From NCBI GenBank assembly GCA_947184155.2, contig CAMXCT020000524.1, positions 782,353-846,352 on the forward strand: 64,000 nt of DNA, given 5' to 3'. Every line of letters starts with the position of its first letter. Within the stretch, counting starts at the first letter, position 1. A model generated the notes under the pieces. It was given only the letters and a program-made list of their open reading frames with translations. It did not search any database and was not told the DNA's origin. Of this stretch, positions 34,621 to 44,103 are shown piece after piece. The stretch is from Cladocopium goreaui. Taxonomy: Eukaryota > Sar > Dinophyceae > Suessiales > Symbiodiniaceae. The position numbers were made by a program, and so were the translations under genes.

Positions 34621-37052
34621 GCATGTTTGAAGTAACCACCAATCGCATTGATGATCTCATCCCATTCCTGGTCCTTTTCAGTGACTGAGTCCGGATTGAA
34701 ATTGCGAAGCGGACTTCCACTTCCACAAGGAGTCGATGCATGAATATGCACCCAAGGTGGACATGACGAGTTCTTCCACTGTTGAATGCAAACAGCTACA
34801 CGACTCAACGTTCCAGAACTCTGCACCTTAGCAACTACACCAATGTATGGGACCTTTGAAACTTCACAAACCTTTCTCAATTGCAAGTTCGAATGTTCCG
34901 AACAACACAGTTCCACAATCGCAATTGAAGAACCCTGAGTCAACACCCGCTGCAACACACACAGCTCACGAAGTTCTGCTAACTCAGCTGTCAAACCATC
35001 TGGAACAACAAACCCAAGAGCATAACGGTGTTTGTAGAAAGCTTTAGCACTCAAGCATTTAGTGAAAAGATCTGCTGGATTTTCAACACCACTTCTGTGT
35101 CTCAACTTCAACAAACCCTCTCTCATCTGCTCTCGTAACCAATGCAATCTTATTTCAATGTGTCGTGAACGTCGTGGCACGTCCATGGACCTCACAAGTT
35201 GCAATGCGGAGCTTGAATCGCTCTCCCGCCAAATCACAACTTCTTCTGGCTCATCGATCTCATGAAGTGCAAAAAGAAGACGGTGAACCAGTCTTCCAAA
35301 CGCAACACTTTCTTGACACACTGATTGCAAACCATAAAGCTCTGCCTCACATGAACTCAGACTCAAAGCTTGTTGCTGTCGGCTCAGAGACCTTACCAAA
35401 GACCTCTCAAAGAAAACAGCTCCACCGCTAACACCTTTGCGGTTATTGAAACGATACGGCGCATGTGAAGCGTCGCTGAAAGAGTGGAGATGGACTGATC
35501 TCAGTTGAGCATCGTCAACCTGACTCATGATGGTCTCATCTCTGCTCGGTAGACACAAGCATGCATGCATGTCAACATACAAGAATCTCAAGACTGCTTT
35601 CAATGCTTGTTCAGTTCCGTGCATCGGTTTTGCTTGCTGAGTCCCAAGAACAGACATCCATGTCTTCAAGTCATGACGCACCTGTGACAACCAAAGCAAT
35701 TTTCCCAACGCCTTCCTGAAGCGTGAGTATGCTTCATCCGACAAGGGTTTCTGAAAGTTGCTATCCGTGAGTGTTTTCTCAAGATGTCCCGAAATGTCAG
35801 GAACATTCTCAGACCCACGGGTGACACCATAATCCAGAAACGTAGAGTCAAGATAATGTGGATCAACACCCAGAGTGATCTCAGAGGAATCTCTTTCTCT
35901 CTTGATAACACGACCAATAAAGGTCAGGGATCCTCCCTCTTCTCCGATCTCTCCAGTTGTCTTCACAGGCACTACAGACGACAAAGTTGCAACCACGTGT
36001 TCTTCGGCTTCCTTCGTGGTCGACAACAACAGAATGTCATCAACGTACACCACACACAAGCAAAATCCAATTTCATGACCATCTTTCACAATCTGTCCAC
36101 CATACACACATGGTTCCAACGAATCAGACCAAATGCCTACATGTTCAACCGTAAATGTCAAAAGCTGCAACCATGCCAGTGAAGCATCACGTAACCCGTT
36201 CAATGCCTTTTCAAGCAAATAGTAGGTCGCTTCACCTGATGGAAAGCTAATCGACAACGGCATTTTCAAGACTACATGTACACCAGTTCCCAATGGGCTA
36301 TGCATGAAGGCATGACTCACGTCCAATGCACGCAAAAGCATCTTCCGTGTCGCTGCCATTGCAAGCACCAAATGAACACTTGCAATCGAAGGGGTAGGAC
36401 TACTAAATCCCAAAGATCTAGCTGAGGAGCCACGATTGAAGTCCTTTGCAACAATCCTGGTTCGAACCCTCTCACTGCTTTTGTAAGCTGCAACCCACCT
36501 CGACTGGATCAAACGAAGGTTCGGAACAGCCTTCTTCATGTCGTCCAGCTCTGACTGGGTGATGATGCGGCCAGTCTTGCAGTGTTCCAAGTTCCTAACC
36601 TCTTCTTGCATACCTTTGAAACCTTGTTCCAAATCAAGCTCTTGCAAACTCTGGTCATCTATGATACTGTCCGGTTTCCAAACCAAGACATCTTGACCTC
36701 CAAGACGCATCTTCACAAAATCATGCTCATTGCCTCGATTGAAACAAACAGAATCAAGAGAACCAGAAAACATTTCTGGAGATGTTGCCGGAGCAAAAGA
36801 TGCTGGACCTTCAAGTGTACCCAAACTCGCAACCAACACAGGCTCACCACTACCAACCCAAAACCAGTCAAAATCCATGTTTGTTTGAAGCAGTTCCTCA
36901 GAATCTTCACGGATCTCTCTTTCCAACTGTTCTCGGTCGGTCTCAGCTTTCCTTTTAAACCTTCTAGTCCTAGTGTACTCAACCTGTGTTTCCGGCTGTC
37001 GCCGAGCGGCCTCAGGTGTCGGTACCACGTCATCATCATCGACCTCTTGCAC
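34602..37052 (-). CDS. pol: Copia-2 RT-RNase H
   Basis: The 816-codon frame begins with an acidic/basic linker, then the RT: WVAAYKSSERVRTRIVAKDF, LRALDVSHAFMHSPLG and the catalytic box CVVYVDDILLL (about residue 335). RNase H follows with SFSDASHAPYR, LSLSSCEAELYGL and WRESDSSSALQL. All metal-binding Asp/Glu positions are present. A further domain of about 130 residues follows RNase H and runs into the frameshift near 34610. The RT frame itself has no stop, so decay is mostly upstream and downstream of it. Confidence 0.9.
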   Translation of the reverse strand: MQEVDDDDVVPTPEAARRQPETQVEYTRTRRFKRKAETDREQLEREIREDSEELLQTNMDFDWFWVGSGEPVLVASLGTLEGPASFAPATSPEMFSGSLDSVCFNRGNEHDFVKMRLGGQDVLVWKPDSIIDDQSLQELDLEQGFKGMQEEVRNLEHCKTGRIITQSELDDMKKAVPNLRLIQSRWVAAYKSSERVRTRIVAKDFNRGSSARSLGFSSPTPSIASVHLVLAMAATRKMLLRALDVSHAFMHSPLGTGVHVVLKMPLSISFPSGEATYYLLEKALNGLRDASLAWLQLLTFTVEHVGIWSDSLEPCVYGGQIVKDGHEIGFCLCVVYVDDILLLSTTKEAEEHVVATLSSVVPVKTTGEIGEEGGSLTFIGRVIKRERDSSEITLGVDPHYLDSTFLDYGVTRGSENVPDISGHLEKTLTDSNFQKPLSDEAYSRFRKALGKLLWLSQVRHDLKTWMSVLGTQQAKPMHGTEQALKAVLRFLYVDMHACLCLPSRDETIMSQVDDAQLRSVHLHSFSDASHAPYRFNNRKGVSGGAVFFERSLVRSLSRQQQALSLSSCEAELYGLQSVCQESVAFGRLVHRLLFALHEIDEPEEVVIWRESDSSSALQLVRSMDVPRRSRHIEIRLHWLREQMREGLLKLRHRSGVENPADLFTKCLSAKAFYKHRYALGFVVPDGLTAELAELRELCVLQRVLTQGSSIAIVELCCSEHSNLQLRKVCEVSKVPYIGVVAKVQSSGTLSRVAVCIQQWKNSSCPPWVHIHASTPCGSGSPLRNFNPDSVTEKDQEWDEIINAIGGYFKHADSCFV

Positions 37053-37411
37053 TGGTACCTGAGCCTGACTACCGGGCTCTCCGGAGAGAGTGCAGGTTCA
37101 ATACGCCTTTCCTTTCTCCGTTGTTCCTCAAACTCAGAAAAACGCTTCCTACATTCCTTGTTGTGCCTAATACCAGGTGCTTCCATGCCACTCTCACATG
37201 CTGGACATCGACGAGTCGGTTCAAAACGTGATACGTTAGGTGAAGTTCTTTCAGAACTCTCAGGACTACCAATAGCTACATCTGCAGTATCTGCTGGTGA
37301 CGTAGGAGATGGAGTGACAGAAACTCGAGACGGCTCTGCTGGAACTTCCTGTGGAGTCACGACAACGTTTCGATCTTGCCAATGGCACTGCTGGCGCCAA
37401 ACGCAACTCAC
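36990..37411 (-). pseudogene. Copia-2 linker with CPAC...H...C zinc site, between integrase and RT
   Basis: In this frame the Pro/Ser-rich linker (PSRVSVTPSPTSPADTADVA) is followed by RRCPACESGMEAPGIRHNKE, then CRKRF, a C-x2-C-x(n)-H-x(4)-C site. The integrase tail joins it by a frameshift near 37390 and the RT frame takes over by another near 37070. The part of this frame below about 37060 is a shadow of the RT frame. Confidence 0.6.
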
Positions 37412-37973
37412 CAGATTTCTTCTTCACACTGCTGGACTCTGGCAAGACAAGTTTGGGCTGTGAAGGTGCCGGCAAACTCTGACCTTTCAACTTCCGCAAC
37501 TCTTCAGGAGGTAGCTGACTCATGTCAGCTGGTGCAGTCCCACTGTCATTCACAATTTGGGGTCTACTACCTACAGTCCCAGTGTCAAACTGCGTCAAAA
37601 CTCCCTGTCCCGAATTCAAATCCCATCTCAAAGGTGAAATAGCCCTGATGTTCCTAGCTACAAAACGCATCAACTCAGCTTTGCCATCCACACGAATGAA
37701 ACCTTGTACAACTGGACCTCGTTCCAATCCCATGTGAATGAAAGTACACTCAACATTCCTTGTTGAAAGTGGTGAATGCTGACGAATTGAATCAGGAATT
37801 TCGGCAAGAACCTGCGCACCAAACAAAGCCGAAACTGGTTTGGATAACTTCCTACCTGAAACCATTTCCAATGGACTTCTGTCTGAACCTCTCGATGTCG
37901 AAAAATTGTTGTTGCACAAAGCCAAATACGTCAAAACATCAACCAAATTCTCATGTGAAAACGTGACATCCAA
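37266..37973 (-). pseudogene. Copia-2 integrase C-terminal part
   Basis: It is in the same frame as the preceding ORF, separated only by the TAA at 37977-37979 (LRADLNA, stop, GLDVTFSHENL). It continues the integrase with YLALCNNNFSTSRGSDRSPL, EMVSGRKLSKPVSALFGAQV and the C-terminal beta-rich part (FIHMGLERGPVVQGFIRVDG). The frame drifts out of the element's sequence after about 37400. Confidence 0.75.
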
Positions 37974-37976
37974 CCC

Positions 37977-39230
37977 TTATGCATTCAGATCAGCTCGCAA
38001 CACAGAAAAGGATTCTTTTAATTCCCTAACTGTTCTTTCAGCTGATCCAATTGATCGATGTTGTTGTGGTGCGGCTCGACGAATGGAGAACGCGTAGCGA
38101 CCAGTGGAATTCCCAATGATCTCTCCCACAGCCCTCTCACTGTCGGTGTGGACATCAATGGAGACTGCCTTCGAAGTCAACCCAAAATGTTGAAGCCATA
38201 CAACAATCTGTCTCCTGGCTGCTTCGACATCTTCTCCAACCACCACATAGCCAATGCACCTCGACATCATCTCAGTTAACACAAGGATCTTCACAGAACC
38301 TGGGAGTTCGTCTGCAACGATCTCACCTGTTGTGTTGAGGACTGCAAAATCAGCCTGAATTGAAACCTCTTTCCTGTCACCTTTGTCTCTTCTGTGCTGA
38401 AAGACAGAACGACCTTTGGCACACTCCAAGCAATTCGGATTGAATGGAATATGTCCCTGTCTCCGGTGACGTGCCAGTTCACTGTCGTCTCCTCCAGACA
38501 CAGCTGCGACAGAAAAGTCATGAGTGTTACTCACAGTCAAGTCAGACCTGTATGCACTACTACTACCAACATCTGGATACAAACGAACCCAAGGACAATT
38601 GGCAAAATAAGCAACGTCGAGACAATGCATTCCAAGCTTTTCGTGAAACAAATCAAAACCTTTTGGACCTTGTGTGAATCTCCATCCCGAATCTGCCAAT
38701 GAGGTAATTGACAAAATGTTGTGCCGGATGGAACCCACCAAAACATTCAAACGTGCTTTCTTCCAACACGAATCATCACCTGATGTGCCTGACATGTGCA
38801 TCTGTACTCCAATCTCAGCAGTGCCTGACATGTTGACTGAGGATCCATTGGCAGCTTTGTAGCCACCTAACCCCTCACTGTCCTGCAGCACTGACCTGAA
38901 GGCTGACAAGTTCGACTCAGCCAAAACACTTGTAGATGCACCAGAGTCAAGAAGCCACCAAGAAGCATCAGTGTTGTCAGCGACCTGTGAAAGCAGAGGT
39001 CGCAAAAACTTCAAATAAGGTTCAATCTGTTGTTCAACCGAAACCTCACTGTGGTCGTCAAACCAATCATGTGCACGCACCAAAACGACTTTCATCGGTA
39101 CAGTGGCACACAAGTCTCGGCTGGGATCATTAACAAAACGTGTTTCTAAGCTGGAACTATCACCAAGTCCAACTTCATCTCCAAACTTCAAACCACAAAA
39201 CCATGGCTCATGAGTACAGCTGTCGCAACC
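37977..39230 (-). pseudogene. Copia-2 protease and integrase core, ended by a premature stop
   Basis: The protease active site reads WWLLDSGASTSVL (38930-38955). The integrase zinc site follows (ARHRRQGHIPFNPNCLECAK) and then the core with D, D and E: IQADFAVL, DVHTDSERAV and GSAERTVREL. A TAA then cuts the frame before the integrase C-terminal part. The start (39326 down to 39218) lies in the tandem-repeat segment and is in a frame different from gag. Confidence 0.85.
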
Positions 39231-39420
39231 TCTTGCCAGCACACAACCCATGTCAGCCACTTCAGTTTCCAATACTTCTGACTCACGAGTACAGTACAGC
39301 TGTCGCAACCTCTTGCCAGCGCACAACCCGTGTCAGCCAGTTCAACTTCCCCTGACTCATGAGTACAGCTGTCGCAACCTCTTGCCAGCACACAACCCAT
39401 GTCAGCCAGTTCACTTTCAA
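39218..39420 (-). repeat. Tandem repeat at the gag/protease junction, three units of 69-80 bp
   Basis: The core agctgtcgcaacctcttgcc begins at 39218, 39298 and 39367. On minus each unit codes for a variant of ELADMGCVLARGCDSCTHE. Unit lengths of 80 and 69 bp are not multiples of three, so successive copies are pushed into different frames and disconnect gag from protease. Confidence 0.9.
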
Positions 39421-41067
39421 AGCCTTTGCAATCAACCACAAGCCTATTTCGGTTTCCATGTCAGCAAACTCCAGTTCAGCGCCATTGCTATCACACCTGG
39501 ATCCGCAACTCGGGCTGTCAACTGCGATCTCATGCTCATGCACAAACCTAAGACCTCCAGTGGCTTCACCTGTCAAATCATACAACAAAGGATTTATGAT
39601 CATGCTGCCGACACTGCTAGTCTTTTGGACATCAGACCTATTGTCGTGACTTGCACTCGGTTCCGCACTTTGGACTGGTCCCTGTTGCCAGGTATATCCA
39701 TACCCGTCGCAATACCATCCAGAACCATCGTCCCACCATGTCTGCGAAACTCCCCATTGACCATCACAGCTCTCCGGCCATTGGTCATGCCACCAATAGT
39801 CATCATCGTCCCAACTCTCAGCAGTCCAGTCGGCCCAATCCTCTGAAACTTCATTCAATTTGCCTTTCTTTCCTTTTCCTTTGCTACCTTTAGAGCCTTT
39901 TCCTTTGGAACCTTTCTTGTCCCACGTGTCAGATTTTACAATTCCCTTACCTTTTCCATTCTCAGGGCAATTGAAACTGACATGTCCTGCTTTCCCACAT
40001 CGAAAGCATCTGATCTTACTGACGTCCGCGGTGCAAGATCCTGCAGTATGCTTTCTGCTCCCGCACTTCCCGCATCGGCCTTCTACCGCGTCGACGCCGA
40101 ACTCATCAAAGGAATGGTTCTCTGCATTCCCCTCCAGAGAGTTCACTTTCTTATTGTTACCTGTTGTCTCGAAATCACTGAACAGGCGTTGTTGCTCTTC
40201 CCACCGCATCGCAGCGTTCCGGTAAGACTCATAGTTGTCTGCGCCGCTGTGGTGGAGGACATAATTCTTCACTATTTCAGGCAGGCTTTTCAACAGAACA
40301 ACTAGCATGTCTGAGTCTGCCAGCTTCAGTCCTGTGGTGTCCACCTGCATAGGGAGAGTTCCTAGCAACCTTGAGAACCTTGCGACTTCATAATCAATTC
40401 TTCTGATAGTATCACTAACCAAGGAACTCGGCGATGTTTGTGTCGCCGCCAGGACAAAGGATCTCCCTGCAATCTGCGTCCTTAGTGAGAGCGCTTCGGA
40501 TCTTGACCTCAGAGAAAATTCAAGAGTAAGTTGCCTAAGCAGTTCAAACCCGTTTGCTTGTTGGTTTACTGCCACTGCCACTCTGTCACTAGATCCTACT
40601 CCATGTAATGCCACACCCTCACTGAAGGCGTTCACCAACGCCACACACCTGGGGTTGTCGTGAAACGCAGCTTTTAAGATGGACATAAGCCTTCGAGACC
40701 TTGCCTGTTGTGCTCCACTGAGAGCACTCCATCTGATAGGACCGGGCCAACGGCTACTATGCTGGATTTCTGCAGAAAATTCTAAGCTTCCACCAGCTGC
40801 CCAGGATGACAACTCATCCAAATAGCCAGCCCAACCTAACACCTCTTCTTCTCTTGTCTTCCAAGTTCCTACTGGCGTTGGTGCCGGTGTCAACCATTTT
40901 TCGCTTTTGGCGAAGACGTCCAATTGCTGTGAATTTCCATGACTGTTTGATTGTTGAACACCAAAACCAGGCAAAACATCAAATGGCTGCGGAGTCACAA
41001 ACGACGAATCAGCTGCCCTACCAAGACCATCACCAAACACTTCTGGAACCCCTCTTCTTTGTTGCAT
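39283..41067 (-). CDS. gag: Copia-2 gag with two zinc knuckles
   Basis: From the ATG at 41067 (MQQRRGVPEVFGDG) the frame gives a Trp-rich N-terminus (VLGWAGYLDELSSWAA), a helical capsid-like region (RRLMSILKAAFHDNPRCVAL to LKSLPEIVKNYVLHHSG) and two CCHC knuckles, CGKCGSRKHTAGSC and CFRCGKAGHVSFNC (about 39980-40070). A Lys/Gly repeat and an acidic Trp/Asp/Tyr-rich tail (DWADWTAESWDDDDYWWHDQ) follow. After about 39470 the frame runs through the tandem repeat in a non-native frame. Confidence 0.9.
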   Translation of the reverse strand: MQQRRGVPEVFGDGLGRAADSSFVTPQPFDVLPGFGVQQSNSHGNSQQLDVFAKSEKWLTPAPTPVGTWKTREEEVLGWAGYLDELSSWAAGGSLEFSAEIQHSSRWPGPIRWSALSGAQQARSRRLMSILKAAFHDNPRCVALVNAFSEGVALHGVGSSDRVAVAVNQQANGFELLRQLTLEFSLRSRSEALSLRTQIAGRSFVLAATQTSPSSLVSDTIRRIDYEVARFSRLLGTLPMQVDTTGLKLADSDMLVVLLKSLPEIVKNYVLHHSGADNYESYRNAAMRWEEQQRLFSDFETTGNNKKVNSLEGNAENHSFDEFGVDAVEGRCGKCGSRKHTAGSCTADVSKIRCFRCGKAGHVSFNCPENGKGKGIVKSDTWDKKGSKGKGSKGSKGKGKKGKLNEVSEDWADWTAESWDDDDYWWHDQWPESCDGQWGVSQTWWDDGSGWYCDGYGYTWQQGPVQSAEPSASHDNRSDVQKTSSVGSMIINPLLYDLTGEATGGLRFVHEHEIAVDSPSCGSRCDSNGAELEFADMETEIGLWLIAKALKVNWLTWVVCWQEVATAVLMSQGKLNWLTRVVRWQEVATAVLYS

Positions 41068-41407
41068 AGTTTATTTAAAATTTTTAAGGCTCACGAAATT
41101 CAAACCAACGATTCCAAATAAGCGCAATGGAAATGTGACAAATCGCATCGGCAGCTCTCCTCTTCCTTTTTTAACCACGATGGGTACATTCGACTTTGGT
41201 TGAATCGAATTGTTTCAAGCTGACAATTGTCCTTGAAATGAAATGATGAAGTTCCAACGTGTCGATGGGACATGAACGAAAATTATCTTATTGAGTTGGA
41301 AATGACATCAGAGTAAAGGATAAATCGTTCTTTCAAGAAGATTATTTGATCAGTCAACGAATACCATCCCATCCCACACATTGAAAGTAGCAAAAACAAA
41401 GGCACGC

Positions 41408-41965
41408 TTAGGGCTCAATATCATGCCAAAAGAGGCCATTATAGCCTGATCCAGTCATATGTGCATTGAAAGATTCGACATCTTGAGCGTTTTGCTCTTC
41501 GAGATCCAACTCATGCTGACGTAAAAGATGAGCATCAACATCATCTTGAGCGTCTTCGAAATCAGAAGTTGGTTGATCCAGCTCTGTTATTAAACTTAAA
41601 GCTGGCGAAAAAGGTGGATTTTCAACGGTTTGTTGCAAGGGAATTAAGGGCGGAACACTTCGAATGAACTTGACCAACAGTAAAACAGAAAGAAAATCTG
41701 CAGCAGAAAACAACACAGAACTCAACAGCTCAGGTGTTCCGAGTCCCTTAAATTGATGAAAAGAAATCAACTCGCGGATCAAACAATTTGCAAAAGAGAG
41801 ATCGTCAATCAATTGATCGAGAGCCACATTTGAAAGAGAGGAAGAGAACAAATAGATAGAAGTAGCAGGATGAGGGACAAAGAAATTTGAAATTGGTTCA
41901 AAATGGCCGGAAAATGCAGCGTGAATTATGTATGGAGGATCAACTTGACCAATTAGATCAATCAT
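41408..41965 (-). CDS. Hypothetical protein, 185 codons
   Basis: The minus-strand frame has protein-like composition: a hydrophobic middle (LFSAADFLSVLLLVKFIRSV) and an acidic, Gln/His-rich C-terminus (DDVDAHLLRQHELDLEEQNA). It overlaps the first 80 bases of the plus-strand ORF at 41887, whose first codons are the weaker reading. No family is recognised. It lies between the 5' side of Copia-2 and the giant element and could mark a divergent gene or be an element remnant. Confidence 0.35.
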   Translation of the reverse strand: MIDLIGQVDPPYIIHAAFSGHFEPISNFFVPHPATSIYLFSSSLSNVALDQLIDDLSFANCLIRELISFHQFKGLGTPELLSSVLFSAADFLSVLLLVKFIRSVPPLIPLQQTVENPPFSPALSLITELDQPTSDFEDAQDDVDAHLLRQHELDLEEQNAQDVESFNAHMTGSGYNGLFWHDIEP

Positions 41966-44103
41966 CTCTGGTACAATTACTAAAACAAAAAGTGGGGGCT
42001 GTTAATTTTTCCATTCGTTGGTGCCAGGTTGACCGGTCGCAGCAAAAGTGTCTGTGTTTTGACATCGAGATTAAACATGAAGACTCTCTACCTCTTTCAC
42101 TGGATTGTGACCCTTGCCAAGTTGTAATTCAGCACCAGTGCCCCTCTGCAGAAGATTTTCGTGCTGATGTCTCCCTTACCGAAGTTGAAACTAGGCGGGA
42201 TCACTGGAATAAAGTCATTGCTCAACAAATGATCCCTAAAGAAGGCAGAATCAGTCATCTTTCCTTTGAACCAAACAAGAAACAGTCAGCCAAAAGATAC
42301 TATGATTTGCGTACCACTGTCATTGATTCTATGCAGGACTTCACCAACATCATTGCCATTGCGTCTCAACCGCCTGCGTGGTTTTTCTCGCCTAAAGAGT
42401 TGCATATACCCTTGATGGAATGCTTACAAAAAGTTAATTTTTGTGACAACTCTTTCATCCAGGAATCCTTTGTGACGAATCCTGACACTGTCAAGATTGA
42501 TTTACTTCATCACGAATTTATCAAGCATAGGGACCACCAGAAGTGGCTTTTTTATCATATCGTGCTTGGTCCAGAACATTGTTTTCATTTGAAATCTATC
42601 CACCTTGAGCGTGATGAATGGAAGGTACGATACTACGATGAATTGATCATACGTACTTTTGAACCCTCCTCAATTTTTGTCACACTCCCACCTGGAATTT
42701 CAATATCGCAGGTCGTCGACAAAACGCAATGTTGTCACCTCCGAGAGGCACATGCCTGTATCGTACCATCACAAAGAACCCCTGACGTTGGCACTATCCA
42801 TGCGGGATTGAAAGAGCAGTATACTAATGCCACACCGACTGCTAATTTTCCAAACGGTCATGGAATGAACAGCGCTAAGAGTGTGCCCTCCCACGGGCAA
42901 TCGAGTCCAACACCATCAGGTAGCAGACCTACTTATCGCCCACCTCACAAACCCAGGCAGGTTAGAGGATCTCCCAAAATGCCTCCTGAGGGTGATGTTG
43001 AAATGCAGCCTGCGCCAACGAATGACAGCAAACACCCAGAACCTCCGGAAACGCACCTTCAGTCAGATACTGGCGAACACTGTGAAGATGTACCCATGGA
43101 ATGTGTTGCAACAGCTCTTGATCCGGTTGACGACAACACTCATAGTTCTGACAAAGACTCCCAACAAGACAATGATACCCTCCATGGTCGCAACCCCCTT
43201 GCCTCTGACAACAACCTTGCCATGGCCAACCTCGGTCAGAATCACCCTCGCGAACCAGGACAACATGCCCATGATGGCCTTACGAACAACCCCAGTTCCC
43301 CCAAGGCAAAACACTTGCATCACAATGCGAATATGCCCACTGATCACAAAGATGTCGCCAACGTGGGGTACCCACGGTTGTGTGACACTTCCCAATCTAC
43401 TGCCCAGACAAATTTTGTACCTAAAGCCACTGCGCAACCCTTACTACTGGACTGCCCCACTCAGCGACATGATGCCATCCACAGACCCACTCGCACCCAT
43501 TCCACGCCTCAGGCCACAGGACCATTCAACCCTCCTACATGTATCGCCAATGACCCAACGTCTAAGCAACAAGACCATTCTAGCAATCTTTCCTTAAAAG
43601 CTGGCTTACCAACACAAAAGAGTCGTCAGACCAGCCGACAGACGAGCCGCAGCCAAGATGAGCATAGGAATGTTCCTAATCAGCCACCCGAAACTGTCCT
43701 AGACCTTTTAACACAAAATGCCCCCTATCAGCAACTAGATGACAATGCTAATGAACATGCTCCTGGCGATGAAGTGATCTTTGTCAAGGCCTCACATAGC
43801 CCTATCGACAACATTCTATGTGGCAGCGAACAAAGCAGTAGTCTCCTTATTTCCAATAGAGAAATCATCACTGGATGGCCCAGCTCATTTTCCCATGCTG
43901 ATTGCGACTACTTTGCCAAGCTTGCAACGTGTTATCTTATTAAATTCCCAAGCTACATGTGCTATGCGGTTACTGCACTTCGTGTCCTCACCCATGCACC
44001 TTGGAATGATAACATGTTTCATGGCCACATCAGAGAATTAGTCTTATGTGCTATCGGCAATGGATGCATGAGGGACTACTTAGATAGATGGTTGAGTGCG
44101 TGA
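41932..44103 (+). CDS. N-terminal half of the protease-methyltransferase protein (USP Cys box)
   Basis: The frame is open from 41887; the Met at 41932 (MEDQLDQLDQ) is my choice because it starts the protein-like part. Residues about 20-290 form a folded domain of unknown type (FFSPKELHIPLMECLQKVNF, WLFYHIVLGPEHCFHLKSIH, WKVRYYDELI). A long disordered Pro/His/Asn-rich region follows, including a GYP element coded by a palindrome at 43362. The end reads KFPSYMCYAVTALRVLTHAP, which matches the Cys box of ubiquitin-specific proteases (catalytic Cys near 43961), and then a helix ending in LDRWLSA and TGA. The rest of a USP fold is missing here but is found, on the other strand, at the start of the methyltransferase ORF. 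Confidence 0.7.
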   Translation: MEDQLDQLDQSSLVQLLKQKVGAVNFSIRWCQVDRSQQKCLCFDIEIKHEDSLPLSLDCDPCQVVIQHQCPSAEDFRADVSLTEVETRRDHWNKVIAQQMIPKEGRISHLSFEPNKKQSAKRYYDLRTTVIDSMQDFTNIIAIASQPPAWFFSPKELHIPLMECLQKVNFCDNSFIQESFVTNPDTVKIDLLHHEFIKHRDHQKWLFYHIVLGPEHCFHLKSIHLERDEWKVRYYDELIIRTFEPSSIFVTLPPGISISQVVDKTQCCHLREAHACIVPSQRTPDVGTIHAGLKEQYTNATPTANFPNGHGMNSAKSVPSHGQSSPTPSGSRPTYRPPHKPRQVRGSPKMPPEGDVEMQPAPTNDSKHPEPPETHLQSDTGEHCEDVPMECVATALDPVDDNTHSSDKDSQQDNDTLHGRNPLASDNNLAMANLGQNHPREPGQHAHDGLTNNPSSPKAKHLHHNANMPTDHKDVANVGYPRLCDTSQSTAQTNFVPKATAQPLLLDCPTQRHDAIHRPTRTHSTPQATGPFNPPTCIANDPTSKQQDHSSNLSLKAGLPTQKSRQTSRQTSRSQDEHRNVPNQPPETVLDLLTQNAPYQQLDDNANEHAPGDEVIFVKASHSPIDNILCGSEQSSSLLISNREIITGWPSSFSHADCDYFAKLATCYLIKFPSYMCYAVTALRVLTHAPWNDNMFHGHIRELVLCAIGNGCMRDYLDRWLSA
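43362..43376. repeat. Palindrome CGTGGG-GTA-CCCACG
   Basis: Perfect 6-bp arms with a 3-nt centre. In frame it codes for the NVGYPRL part of a disordered region. One of a set of GGGTACCC-centred palindromes in this element. Confidence 0.8.

Larger units (their letters stand above)
34283..41067 (-). mobile_element. Copia-2: second Copia-type retrotransposon, decayed
   Basis: Gag, protease, integrase, RT and RNase H occur in copia order on minus. The chain is broken by at least one in-frame stop (37977-37979) and frameshifts near 39440-39220, 37390, 37070 and 34610. Its gag has two zinc knuckles, and its sequence differs throughout from the element at 17.6-25.7 kb, so it is another lineage. LTRs were not found. 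The ORF at 33453-33995 may extend the element leftwards. Confidence 0.85.

Noticed and set aside
36450..36470. tRNA B-box-like GGTTCGAACC
   Set aside because: It lies inside the Copia-2 RT frame (RVRTRIVAKDF), and no A box, acceptor stem or anticodon arm can be placed around it.
41090..41400. 5' LTR of Copia-2
   Set aside because: No matching sequence was found at 32.3-34.3 kb, and no primer binding site is visible next to gag, so no LTR is called.
42881..43597. Long alternative-frame ORF inside the 41.9-44.1 kb gene
   Set aside because: It overlaps the disordered part of the main ORF, has no protein-like pattern of its own, and is a shadow of Pro/His-rich codons.
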